The position numbers were made by a program, and so were the translations under genes. Shown here piece after piece: positions 8,283 to 17,576 of a stretch of DNA of 17,576 nucleotides (within the stretch, counting starts at the first letter, position 1; each line of letters begins with the position of its first letter). The stretch spans positions 427,823 through 445,398 of the forward strand of contig GG745334.1 in assembly GCA_000151295.1 (NCBI GenBank), in the 5' to 3' direction. The notes below the pieces were generated by a model. It searched no databases and was not told the origin of the DNA. It saw nothing but the letters and a program-made list of their open reading frames with translations. This DNA comes from Allomyces macrogynus ATCC 38327 (Eukaryota > Blastocladiomycota > Blastocladiomycetes > Blastocladiales > Blastocladiaceae).

Positions 8283-9923
8283 ATGGCCAAGCGCAAGAAC
8301 GAAAGTGAGCACGAAAGGCGGGGTGATCCGCCGAAGGACGACGATGCGCCTGCCGAGAACACCAACAACGAGCAGGGGCAGGGCAGCGCTAGCGTTCCTG
8401 CACCACTGTTGGTACGCACGGCGTCCGGGCACCAAGGAGCGATTGGTGGTCGGCCAAGCTAACCACGCTTTCTCCACCAGGATGCCACTCCCCGCAAAAA
8501 GCTTCGGCCCAAGGCTCGCGCCCTCCCGAAGGAGGCGCCGGTTCTCCCAAAGCACAAAGTACGCTGCACTCGGGCACCTTGCTTGATCCCACGCCGCTCG
8601 CCCGCCGGTTTTCTAATGGTAAAGTCACTTCTCTAGCCGATTGCGCCCTTTGCCCAAATCAACTTCGGGGGGCAATACCAGGCTGCAGCGCCCGCACCAG
8701 CTGCAGCGTCATCGGCGTTCATGGCCGCACTTCATAACGCGACTGGGGCCGGCACCGCTGTGGCGCGCCCACTGCCCGCGACCGGCGCCAACGACGACGG
8801 CTACTTCGAAAACTTGCGCGGCCTGAACGAATCTTTCCGCAAGGCCATCAACGAGGCACTCGAAAAGGACGTCGGCGCCGACTTGCAGAAACTATTTGAT
8901 CAGTACTCCAAGTACCGCAAGGATATTGACGCCAAGAAGACGGCCAACACGAACCCGGCTATGATGCCGACCTTCGGCGCCGTGACCCCAGCGCCGCCGG
9001 CCCCAGCGCCCGCGACCCAGGGTGGGCGCGCGACATTGGCGTTTGGGTCCGCAGCGGCATCGCCCGCCGGGTTCGGCGCGGGTCTCACGATGTTCGCTGT
9101 GCCCTCAGAGGCACCGGTCAAGTCGCCTGCCGCCTCGCCCTTCCAGTTCGCCGCTCCCAAGTCGCCCGCCAAGTCGCCCACCAAGTCGCCCGCGGCGGCC
9201 GCGGCTCCGGCGCCGGCACCCTCTGCTGCGCCCACGCCGGCGTCGTTTTCGTTCAGTCTCGGTGGTGCTGCCGCCCCAGCGTCGGGTGCGGCCGCTGCAC
9301 CGTCGGCGTTCTCATTGGCGCTCGGCAAACAACTTTTTCGCTTGGCGCGACGGGCCGCACCTTGCTCCGCACCCGCGGCGACCGCGACCGCGACGGCATC
9401 GCCGTTCGCGTTTGGTGCTCCGACGACGGGCGCGCCCGCAGCGACCACGTCGCCGTTCAAGTTTGGCGCTCCGGCATCCAGTGCGCCGGCGGTCACGAGC
9501 GGTGCCGGCGAGTGCGAAGGCGATGGTGACGGCGAGGGCGAGCCGCAGGACGACAACCCGGACGCTGCCGAGGAGTCTGTCCCGGAGTATCTCGCCAACG
9601 CCGACGCGAACCTCGAGGATATCATGTCGATGAAAGCGGTTCTCAGTGAGCAGGCCGACGGTAAGTGGAAGAAGATTGGCGTCGACATGTTGCGACTCGT
9701 CACGTACAGGGACTCGGGCAACGTCGGACTACTCATGCGTATCGGGTCGGCGGGCAAAACCGTCATCAACGCGCGCCCGAACGCGCTCTTGGTCAAGATC
9801 ATGAAACCGAAGTTCATGCAAGTGACGGTCATCGACGGCGGCAAGAGGTACTTGGTGCAGGTCGGAGACGCGGCCGTGCTTCAGTCGCTGGCGGACAAGA
9901 TTGAGAAGTACAAGGGCCAGTAG
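8283..9923 (+). CDS. Nup50/Nup2-like FG nucleoporin with RanBP1-type domain
   Basis: Exons 8283-8411, 8481-8558 and 8637-9923 join in phase 0 throughout, giving 497 residues; both donors are GTACGC. The N-terminus (MAKRK) and a basic stretch around residues 46-60 (PRKKLRPKAR) resemble the importin-alpha-binding and NLS-like start of Nup50. Residues 125-167 (YFENLRGLNESF ... LFDQYSKY) match the conserved Nup50 helical segment. The middle is low-complexity Ala/Pro with KSP repeats (possible CDK sites) and scattered PFAFG, PFKFG and FSFSLGG phenylalanine-glycine motifs. After an acidic stretch, about residues 395-497 form a Ran-binding domain (GKWKKIGVDMLRLV). The family sits at the nuclear basket and speeds disassembly of importin-alpha/cargo complexes through RanGTP. 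One segment near 9330-9365 reads poorly and could hold paired indels. Confidence 0.88.
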
Positions 9924-10218
9924 GGCCGTGAATGGTGGATCGCTGTCGACGGATTGCCGTCGGTGGGTGTGCTTTCGCGTGCATAATAATAGTTGAATGC
10001 ATTTGCGCGTTGATTCCATCTTGGCCCTGCTCGACTAGTTGCTCAACCGGGAGACCTGGACCTGAAAGATCAACCAGAGTGAGCTCGCGAAAAAATGCAT
10101 TGACAGCACCCGACCACCATCACGATGGCGGCAACGATCAAACAGTCGTCGAACCAGTCCTCGGCCCTCTTTCCAGTCCCAAGGCGCGAGCCTTCAAGCG
10201 CTCCGCACGCCGTCTCCC
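9924..10218. other. Convergent intergenic region
   Basis: The 295 bp between the nucleoporin stop (plus) and the AP-2 alpha stop (minus) should hold both 3' ends. GCATAATAATAG at about 9980 is the best polyadenylation-like sequence for the nucleoporin. No gene is visible. Confidence 0.4.
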
Positions 10219-13200
10219 TTACGCCTGCCCCGCAGCGGCCGGGTCGTGCATCGTCACGTAAATAATATGCTGCATGGCCTCGAGCACGGCGCGGTTGGCG
10301 GCCGGCGATGGGCTCGACCGCGCCGTGATCCGGCATTCCTAAATCGAAATTGTGTGAGTCGCCGAGTAGGTGGACGTGCACCGTGATAAGAAGGACGCGT
10401 ACCCGCAGCGTCTCCGCGACCACAATTTCAAGGAGCGTGAAATGGTTCATGACATTGGCGCCGCACGTGAACCGAGCCGCGGCTCGCACCACGAGCCGGT
10501 CCTGCGGCCCTGCCGCGGGCACGACCCCCCACCGCATCTTTTCCGCGAGGTGCGCGCGAAGCCACTCGACATTGATACTCTTGGGCGGCGCGAGCTGGCA
10601 CGCGCGCACGTCGTCAGTCGCCGGCGCGATCCGCGTCCACTGCGCCAAAAACTGCGTCGGGTTTGCGGTAATCGGTTCCGCAAACGCCGTGAACAGCGCC
10701 GGCACGCGCAGCGTGATGTCGTTGGTGGCCATGGCCGAGACGGGCGCGTACCGGACGCGGACGAGCACGGGCGCCGCCGGTGGCGCCATGTACGTGACGA
10801 GCATCGAGACGCGCTCCTGCTGGCTCGCGCCAATCGACCGCGGCGGGTCGACGACCGTGAGCTTGCACTCGGGCGGGCACGAGGTCGTCAACTGCAGCGC
10901 GTCGACTGAACGGTCTGTCAGGTTGCCGAGGTACAGGACGATCGCGATCGTGCCGGCCGGCGGCGTCGGCTTGACAATCGCGCCGATTTGCAGGACGGCG
11001 TCCTGGTAGAGAATGCCTTCGTTGGCGTAAAAGAAGCGCGCTAGCTTTTCCTGGTGCCCGCGCACGAGCATGGCGACAGTCGGCGTGGCGTCTGCCGACT
11101 GGGTCTGGGCAAACGACGCCATCAACGGCGACCCACCGGACGGCGACGGTGCCGAGAAAATGTTGTTCGGCGAAGCCGACGTTGCGGGGCCGCCCACAAT
11201 CTCGTTCATCATGGAGGTCGCCGTGACACTGCGCGGAACCGTCGTCGCCAACACCGGCGCGGGCGCCTCGACCGACATGTCGAGCAGATTGCCACCACCC
11301 ATGCCAACGGGCGACGACGGCTGCGCACTCCCCACGGTCGGCGACCCTGCACCGGCCGCCGACGTTGGCGACGCGGCCGTCTTGCGCTTCTCCTTCTCCT
11401 CGAGCTTCTGCTCGAGCGCCGACCGACGGTCGCGGAACGGCGGCATTTCCTCGCAAATCGCGGCCAGCACCTCGTCGCTGTTCAGGTTGAGAAGGTTCAG
11501 GTACTCGCACGCGCGTTCCTGCAGCTCCACATCCATGCTCTGCACATGCTCGGCGAGCACGGCCTCGACCATGGGCCGAATCTCCGGGAACAGGTTGACG
11601 AGCTTGATGTAGGTCGTGAGCATCAGACACTTGGTCGACTGCGCGACAAACGCAAAGTGTCTGTGAATCGCCTGGAAAATGTCGATCGGCGCCGCGGCAC
11701 CGCGGTCGACGAGCGTGTCAGCGCGCTCGCCGAGCATGTAGGCCGCGACCCTAATCATGGTCTCGTGGCACCCGGGATTCTGCACGTGCTGAAAGACGAG
11801 CGCAATCGACTCGTTGCACTCTTGCAGCGTGCGCGCCGACATGAGCTGCACCATGCGGTGCCAGACGTCGTCGGATGTGAACGTGCCGGCCTTGGTAATC
11901 AGGTCGCACATGGTCTTGAAGTACCAGTCAAACGACGGCGCAAACTTTTCGGCCAGGATGGCAATGCGCAGCGCGAGCACTTCCTTGATTTCGTCCTCAG
12001 CGGTGCCGAGCAGCTTGAGCAGCTCCGTCGTGACCTTGGGCCCGTTGCCGGTGTCGCACATACGGTAGAGCACGTCGAGCGCCTGCCGGCGTACAGTCAT
12101 GTCGCGGTCGCGGCACGCGGCCACGATCGCCTCCTCCTGCGCACGGATCCCGGCGTACCCGATCCCGTTGTTGAGCATGAGCGAATAGACGTCGAGCGTC
12201 AAGAAGCGCGCGTTCGAGTCCTTGGTGCCGCTGAGCAGCTTGGTCAAGATGCGCTCCACCTCGACAAACAGCTGAGAGTTGGGCTGCCACTGAATGAGCA
12301 GCTGCACGGCCTCGAAAAAGATGGCGTTTTGCGCGTTGATTTGCTGCTGGTTCTTGATGTTTTCCTGCGAGTTGGCAATCAGCGTCTGCACGACCAGGTT
12401 GAACTTGTCCATGGTGCGCGGGTCAGACGTGGGCGTTTCGAACGCGCGCAACAGCCGCAGCAGCTTGACTTGCAGCCACGGGATCGGGATCTTGTAGTAG
12501 AGCTCGTGCGCTTGGTAGCTGCGCTCCACGGCGAGCTTGCACAGCCGCTGGACGGCGTGCGGGATCACGGGCGCGAACAGGGCCGGCCGCTCAGTGGCCA
12601 AGTCAATGAGCAGGCTGGTCAGCGACGTGAGCACGCCGTGCTCGCAGTGCAAGACGGCTTGAATCAGCTTGTCGGCCCACTCGTCGACGAGGAACGCCGA
12701 CGGGCACTTGCGGTAGAGCTTGAGCAGGCACAGCGCCGCCTTTTTCTTGACAAACAGGCTCGACGTGTTGCCTATCAGCTTGCGCACCACGTCGGCACCG
12801 AGCGTCTCGGCAAACAGTGCGCCGCCAACGTTGGCAATCGTGTTGAGCACGAGGCAGTTGACGTGGTCGTTTTCGAGATCGAGGTCCTTTTTGAACGAGT
12901 TGATGACGAGATGCAGTGCGTCCTTGTTCTCGTGGAACAGGAGCGTCACGGCCAGGTAGCCGATCTGCTTTTCCTTGTACTTGGCGCTGGCCACGAGGTT
13001 GACGGCCTCGACGTGGCCAAAGTCGATTTGGTACCCGAGAATGTACATGAACAGCAGCTTGCTGACGTACTTCTTGCGGTCGTAACCGGTCAGGTTGCCC
13101 TCTACAAAGCAGCAGCGCCGATGATTTTTCAGGATGGTAAACGAAAAGATCGTGCGAAGTGCGCGACGTTACCCTTGAACTTTTGCCGAATATGGCCAAG

Positions 13201-13453
13201 CTCCTTGTTGATCCGCTTCTCCTCGAGCTCGCGCGATCGACCTGCACAGCGGGCAACACATCCGTGCTGGTCAGTACTTCCTTCTCCACCGCAAACGACA
13301 CGTCGACGGCGATCAGCACATACAGTTGCGAATGTCGGCAATGAAGGTCGACAGCCCCTTCATCTCACCGACCATGCCGCGTGGTTGGTTGCCCAGCGCC
13401 GCCGCGGCCATGTTGTTGAGCTGGTTCATGGTCGACTGCATGGTGGTCTGCAT
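10219..13453 (-). CDS. AP-2 complex subunit alpha (alpha-adaptin)
   Basis: Exons 13453-13324, 13241-13173, 13101-10403 and 10338-10219 join in phases 1, 1 and 0 for 1005 residues, close to the usual 940-1000. Alpha-adaptin is the large AP-2 subunit that binds PIP2 and cargo at the plasma membrane and recruits endocytic accessory proteins through its appendage. The N-terminus GLSTFIADIRNC and EEKRINKELGHIRQKFK match the family; the basic RKKY matches the N-terminal PIP2 patch, and DFGHVEAVNL and KEKQIGYL follow. A HEAT-like trunk runs to EEMPPF, then a Ser/Pro/Gly hinge with NLLDMS, and an appendage that keeps the peptide-binding FLAQW (Trp as in the family). The last 39 residues need the final splice, which replaces an unrelated read-through tail. 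The leader contains a 19-base homopolymer. Start chosen at the first ATG of the MQTTMQST run. Confidence 0.95.
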
Positions 13454-13863
13454 GGTTGTTGCTTGATTATCCCGAGCGCCGCTGCCCGGGGTGCAGTGAC
13501 GGTGACAGCCGCGAAAGCTCGAACGACTGGGCTGACTTGAGCAGCAGCGCAGATGTGTCACCGAGGAACAGCCGTTGCAGCTGGTTCTCGGCGCAGAAAG
13601 GGGGGGGGGGGGGGGGGGTCGATGCGCGTTATTTCGGATTGGCAGAAGCAAGAGGCTGTCGACTCGAGGATGCTGATGTGACCGGGCGAAGAGCGAGCTG
13701 CTCACGTCTCGCGCAAAGGCACATGCTCCCGCGTGCATCTCACGACCCTTCGCTGATCGCTGCGAGACGCTCCTTTTCCTTGCTTTCGACCACGACCATC
13801 GCTGCGGACTTGCTGCACGATTCAGGAATTGGATGAACCTGGCGCACTGTATTGTCAACAATC
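13454..13863. promoter_or_regulatory. Divergent promoter region of AP-2 alpha and MTG1 locus
   Basis: 410 bp separate the minus-strand AP-2 alpha ATG from the plus-strand MTG1 ATG, so this must serve both. It contains a G19 tract and no evident TATA box. Open frames on either strand look like leader sequence. Confidence 0.5.
13600..13618 (+). repeat. Poly-G tract (19 bases)
   Basis: An uninterrupted run of 19 G on the plus strand (C on the AP-2 alpha transcript strand), about 150 bp upstream of the AP-2 alpha start. Its true length is doubtful in a sequence with suspected homopolymer errors. Confidence 0.9.
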
Positions 13864-15136
13864 ATGTCCGGCCCAGCGCGCGCCGTCATCCAGCTCCCGG
13901 CGCACTTGCGCACCATCAACTGAATTCCGGGCCACATGGCGAAGGGTCTACGCGAGATGCGCAACAAGATGCGCCAGGTCGATGTGATCATTGAAGTGCG
14001 CGATGCGCTCTTGCCCCATGAATCCGGCGTTTGAGCCCATGCTCACGAGGGCAGCAACCGACCGCTACATTTTGCTGAACAAGATCGACCTGGCCGACCC
14101 GAATGCGATCAAGGTATCTTCAATGCTGCTTCTCGTTTTTTTTCCCCTTTCTCCACTTGATCCCGACATGATTCGGCCCTCTCTCCCAGTGTCACGTCGA
14201 AGTCATGGAGCACTACGCCAAAATTGCCCTGCCTGATTCGCAGACATGGGTGTTCCCCGTCTCGCTCTCTGACCGGTCGTTTTTGCGCAAGCTCATCAAG
14301 GATTTGAAGCGTACGGCTCTTGTTTCATTGTCTGTTCTGCCTGCACTCTGGGTCACCGTTCACGACAGGTTGCTGTTTCAGGCTAGGCCGCGACAGACCC
14401 GCTCAAATACTCGAAAATGACGCTTATGATCGCCGGCATGCCGAATGTGGGCAAATCTACGCTCATCAACTCGCTGCGCAACCTCGGGAACGGCAAGGGC
14501 AAAGCCGCGACGACGGGTGGGCAACCGGGCGTGACGCGCACCGTATCCGGCACGCCCATCAAAATCATTGACGACCCCACGCGCATCTACCTACTCGACA
14601 CGCCCGGGATCATGGACCCGCAGATCCGGGACCCGGTCCAGTCGTTCAATGTGGCGCTGACGGGTGGGATTCGCGATCATCTCGCGGGCATGGAGAGCTT
14701 GGCCGAATACCTCGTGTTTGCGCTTCGCGTGCGGCAACGAGAGTAGGCACTCGTCGACTTGTTCAAAATGCCGCCGGCGTTGTTGGCGCCGCCCGTTGGC
14801 GCCGAGCTGACCATCGACCCCGAGTCGGGCATGCTGGTCGAGCCGGTCATGCCCAAGCGTCAGGTCCTCGACCATGTCGCGCGCCGCATCGGGGCGCTGG
14901 AAAAGGGCGGCGTGCCGAACCGTGACCGCGCGGCTGCGTTCATGGTGCAGGCGTTCCGCACGGGCAAGCTCGGTCGTATCACCCTGGAGAGCGTGCCTGA
15001 ACCGCTGGCCGCCCTGTTCTTGCTCACGAAGATGGCGATGAGACATCAAATACAGCAGCTAAGGCTGATTTTGCGTAACGTGGCCGCGCATGCTCGTCCT
15101 AGGCATCCGTTCGTCAGTGATCACGTTCAAAAGTGA
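13864..15136 (+). pseudogene. MTG1-type mitochondrial ribosome-assembly GTPase, disrupted
   Basis: This is a circularly permuted YlqF/MTG1 GTPase, which binds the mitochondrial large ribosomal subunit during assembly. Motifs occur in permuted order: NKIDLAD (G4), PVSLSD (G5 area), GMPNVGKST (G1), GVTRT (G2), DTPG (G3), then a C-terminal MTG1 region to 15136. Exons are about 13864-14113, 14190 to 14310 or 14321, and 14387 onward; the first intron (14114-14189) is clean, the second is uncertain because no join is in frame. Lesions: TGA at 13921-13923 where the family has Trp in NWxPGHM; a frameshift at about 14011-14020, where DALLP runs into MNPAFEP with three or so residues missing; and TAG at 14744-14746 inside otherwise colinear coding sequence. 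Several lesions of different kinds favour a pseudogene (perhaps one of two gene copies) over sequencing error. Confidence 0.75.
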
Positions 15137-15427
15137 CTGCGATGAACTGGTTGTTCTGGTCCCTTCTTGTGCAATCTTCATTGTTCCCTTCTGCATGGTC
15201 ATTTTAGTTCCTCGGGCGATTCGCCGGCCCGATTCTTCCACGCCGGCACGCGGCAAGTCGTGCCTCATATCCGGCCTCTTTTGTACGCGCCTGCGCCGAC
15301 TTCAAAAGGACCATCAGTCCTGACTTCAAATCAGCGCTCCCCGCACCGTCGATAGCATCGAGTTCCTCGACCACATTCCGAGCCGCACTTCACGCGCCGC
15401 ACTTCACGCGCCGCATCTGCAGCAGTC
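15137..15427. other. Intergenic region before the GNAT gene
   Basis: 291 bp with no gene. It holds the likely 3' end of the MTG1 locus and the promoter and leader of the acetyltransferase gene, including a short tandem repeat at its right end. Confidence 0.4.
15382..15420 (+). repeat. 14-bp tandem repeat in GNAT leader
   Basis: GCCGCACTTCACGC occurs twice in tandem (15382-15395 and 15396-15409) and is followed by a partial third copy GCCGCATCTGC. It ends 7 bp before the GNAT start codon. Confidence 0.8.
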
Positions 15428-15994
15428 ATGACCACCAACCCGACGTTCACCAGCAAGCTCGTCACGAGTGAGGCCGACCTCAAGCTGTGCTTCCAAGTGC
15501 GCCATGACGTCTTTGTCGTGGAGCAAAATGTGCCCGCCGAGAACGAGTACGATGAGGTCGACCGCGCACCTGACACGCTCCACTTTGTCGCCGTCGAGGA
15601 CGGCACGGGCGAGCCGCTCGGAACGGTTCGCGTGTTTCCGGCGACCAAGCCCGTGCACGGGCTCGAAACGGTCAACGGCAAGGTCGCTATGCTCGGGCGC
15701 ATGGCGTGCACGGCACCGTCGCGCGGTCGCGGTCCGTACTCGCTTATACCTGGCTAAACGAAGAGCGCTCCGTGAGCTGCTCTAACGCTCCGTGATGTTT
15801 TGTCCATAGGCGTCGGCAAGACGCTCTGCCTGCTGGCACACAAGACGCTGGCCGAGCGCGGGTTTAAGGCCATTGCCATCCATGCGCAGCTCGACAAGGA
15901 AGGGTTCTACAAGAAGCTGGGCTACTTCCGCACGGCTGACGAGGTCTTTGACGAGGAGGGCATCGACCACATCTACATGGCAGTACTGCTGTAA
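15428..15994 (+). CDS. GNAT-family N-acetyltransferase (YjcF-like)
   Basis: Exons 15428-15731 and 15810-15994 join in phase 1 to give 162 residues, a normal length for a single GNAT domain. Visible features are the N-terminal RHDVFVVEQNVP segment typical of YjcF/ElaA-like members, beta-strand HFVAVED, GTVRVFP, then GRMACTAPSRGRGVGKT, which contains the acetyl-CoA-binding R-x-x-G-x-G motif (RGRGVG), and GFKAIAIHAQLDKEGFYKKLGYF near the end, in which AIHAQ and FYKKLGF-like elements are family hallmarks. The intron (GTCCGT..CATAG, 78 bp) falls inside the acetyl-CoA motif, which is whole only after splicing. The family moves an acetyl group from acetyl-CoA to an amine; the acceptor is unknown. 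Likely cytosolic. Confidence 0.88.
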
Positions 15995-16253
15995 ATTTGG
16001 TTTTGCTCAAATAGATATCGTAGTTTGCTTCCCGCATTTTGTCTTTTAAAAGGGGTAAGAATCGAGCAAAATCGAAAAACATCGCGACACTGGCAGTAAT
16101 CTCGACCCCGCACAGCCCCGCTGCTCGCAGAGTTCCAACCTCCCGCAAAATGAGCCTCGTTCGTCAAGGTTCCAGAGTCTCGTCCAACCAACGCATCCGA
16201 CAGCTTGAATGACCAACTTTCGCTGACCAAAACGGGCATAAACTGCCTTTACC
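15995..16253. promoter_or_regulatory. Intergenic region upstream of ARL2-binding protein
   Basis: 259 bp, more AT-rich than its surroundings. TTTTAAAAGG at about 16043-16052 is a TATA-like element roughly 200 bp upstream of the ARL2-binding protein start. Nothing else is evident. Confidence 0.3.
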
Positions 16254-17144
16254 ATGGAGACAATAGCATCCAGTACCACAAGCCTCGATCGTGCGTCCAG
16301 CGGCGAGACGCTCGAGTCGTACGTCGGGCCCGTTCCCACGACATGAGCCGGTTCCGGCCGTGCGTGTGGACGGCGGATGCTCATACGGTTCTGTGGCGTC
16401 GCGTCGCGTCATGACATGTCGATAGATGCGAAAATGCCACCAGCCTTCGCTTCGACCTCGTCATTAGCGAAATGGAAAATATTCTGATGGGTGCGTCTCG
16501 CGCTACGCTCTCTTGCGACGCGTTTTGTCGCGCGAAATCGTGCTGGCGCTGAACGCTGCTTTCGCTCCCGATACAGATCCCGCGTTCCGCACACTCCAGG
16601 ACCAGTTTTACGAAAAGTACTACCACGAATTCGAGGACCGCGACGAGAACAAGTTGATTTGCATGGATATTTTCAAGGAATACGTGCGTGCTGCGGCCGG
16701 GCTGACTGGGTTGTTCCTGCTCTCGCTGATGCGACGTCGTAATCGCAGGTGCATCTGGTGGAGAACTTTCTCGAGCGCCGGTTGTCGTCGGCACTGCCGT
16801 GGTTCAACATGCCCGAGTTTGCCGTGCTGTGTCGGTCCGTGCAGTCTCTGTACATTGGGGTTGCATGCCAGACACGTTATTGACGCTGAATTTGCGCTCG
16901 ACCCATAGGAACTCGGTCCGTCCAGAATCGACTGACGGCGACGTGTTCGACATTATGGCGAGCTTGGCCGACTTCAACACGTTCAAGGAGTTCATTCTCG
17001 CGTACCGCAAGGTCCGGTTCCGATTCCCTGCACGAGAACGAGGACAATGCCGATTGAACTCTCGATTTCGGTGCCGTGTAGGAACGCGAGGGAACCGCGC
17101 TCGATTTCAGCGACTTGATCTTCACCACGGCGCTGCACCACTGA
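16254..17144 (+). CDS. ARL2-binding protein (BART domain)
   Basis: Six small exons (16254-16318, 16426-16490, 16577-16683, 16749-16834, 16909-17011, 17082-17144) join in phases 2, 1, 0, 2 and 0 to give 162 residues, like human ARL2BP (163). Every join restores family sequence: ISEMENILMDPAFRTLQ, KYYHEFEDRDENKL, FKEYVHLVENFLERRL, FNMPEFAVL, DVFDIMASLADFNTFKE and LAYRKEREGTALDF. The BART domain binds GTP-bound ARL2 and ARL3 and acts at the basal body and cilium, and also in mitochondria. Its presence suggests an organism that builds a flagellum. Donors are GTACGT, GTGCGT, GTGCGT, GTCCGT and GTCCGG. The first exon, about 22 Ser/Thr-rich residues, is weakly conserved, so the start is less certain than the rest. 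Confidence 0.93.
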
Positions 17145-17576
17145 TGAGGGAGGATTGGACGAGTGGATCGGAGCGAGCTTTCGAGGGACTGGGCGACCGG
17201 ACGTTTTCAGCTTTTGTTCTCCACTGGTTGCTTTTGTCATTGTCCACCACCACCACCATCATCAGGATCTGCTCTTGATTTGAATTTGAAGCGGACCAAC
17301 GGATCGGTTCCTCATTGCATTTTCAATTACGGTGCCTTGCCGAGAGCCCAAATGCAAGCGCGCACGCGCAAATCGGTCCAAAAACGAGCAGGCAGGGACT
17401 AGAATATTGGCCGGTTCTGGACAAGCTGAGCGATACGAAAAAAATGAAGCGAAAACAAAAACGGGGTAGGGGAAGAAGGCAAGACGTCGTCAGGCACGCA
17501 CTGCCGCGCCAACGACGAGCAGCGGCAGAAAAAATGGTGTATCCCGGGGGAGAGAGAGAGACGGGGGTCCCTGCTT
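17145..17576. other. Downstream region of ARL2-binding protein, no gene seen
   Basis: 432 bp to the window edge. It contains a short CCACCACCACCATCATCA run (about 17240-17262), A-rich stretches near 17438-17462 and an (AG)5 run at 17551-17560. I see no conserved coding sequence. A gene starting beyond the window may use this as flank. Confidence 0.4.

Noticed and set aside
8900..9844. 314-codon minus-strand frame opposite the nucleoporin
   Set aside because: Shadow of the Ala/Pro-rich nucleoporin coding sequence; no family features.
11054..13540. 828-codon open frame on the plus strand opposite alpha-adaptin
   Set aside because: It is antisense to a clear AP-2 alpha gene. Its Arg/His/Leu-rich translation has no domain and reflects GC-rich codon use of the real gene.
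13921..13923. TGA read as tryptophan (altered genetic code)
   Set aside because: Other genes here use TGG for conserved Trp and end in TGA (5961-6008 exon, ARL2-binding protein), so TGA is a normal stop; the MTG1 copy is simply damaged.
14729..14746. 18-base GT..AG segment (GTGCGG..GTAG) in MTG1 that would remove the in-frame TAG as a micro-intron
   Set aside because: It is far shorter than any other intron here (62-135 bp) and encodes residues (LRVRQR) that align with the conserved LNKHQR region of MTG1, so it is coding sequence with a stop lesion.
1..17576. tRNA, rRNA, transposon, CRISPR or prokaryotic operon
   Set aside because: No cloverleaf, terminal repeats, transposase motifs or regularly spaced repeats were found, and the intron-bearing genes exclude a prokaryotic origin.

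Overview
The window is eukaryotic, GC-rich and gene-dense. Eight of its nine supported genes are protein-coding genes that appear expressed and one is probably broken. Most genes carry short introns (62-135 bp, GT..AG); the exon joins below were set by hand from reading frame, splice sites and family conservation. An ARL2-binding protein (a ciliary/tubulin-linked family), a fungal-type thiol glutathione peroxidase, an AP-2 alpha adaptin and a Nup50-type nucleoporin together suggest a flagellated (zoosporic) fungus. A Blastocladiomycota relative such as Allomyces or Catenaria is my best guess; this is inference, not proof.

Layout. 168-899 (-): single-exon four-helix membrane protein of unknown family. 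1409-2825 (-): four-exon protein with about seven membrane helices, also unrecognised. 3443-6008 (+): eight-exon gene whose first half is an L-arabinokinase-N-terminal-like glycosyltransferase module and whose second half is a METTL21/family-16 protein methyltransferase. The two halves share one open frame with no stop or start between them, but the methyltransferase start carries four one-base frameshifts. 6009-6894: intergenic, with a degenerate GGCCATA repeat and a TATA box. 7013-7846 (+): glutathione peroxidase. 8283-9923 (+): Nup50/Nup2-like FG nucleoporin with a RanBP1-type domain. 10219-13453 (-): AP-2 alpha adaptin. 13864-15136 (+): MTG1-type mitochondrial ribosome-assembly GTPase with a premature TGA, a frameshift and an in-frame TAG, probably a pseudogene. 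15428-15994 (+): GNAT acetyltransferase. 16254-17144 (+): ARL2-binding protein (BART domain).

These are unrelated housekeeping genes, not a pathway cluster; AP-2 alpha and the MTG1 locus are divergent, as are the seven-helix protein and the glycosyltransferase gene. The most notable signals are the glycosyltransferase-methyltransferase fusion, an unusual 5' splice-site consensus (GTNCGT, C at +4 in 18 of 24 introns), and the lesions in MTG1. I saw no tRNA, rRNA, transposon or CRISPR array.
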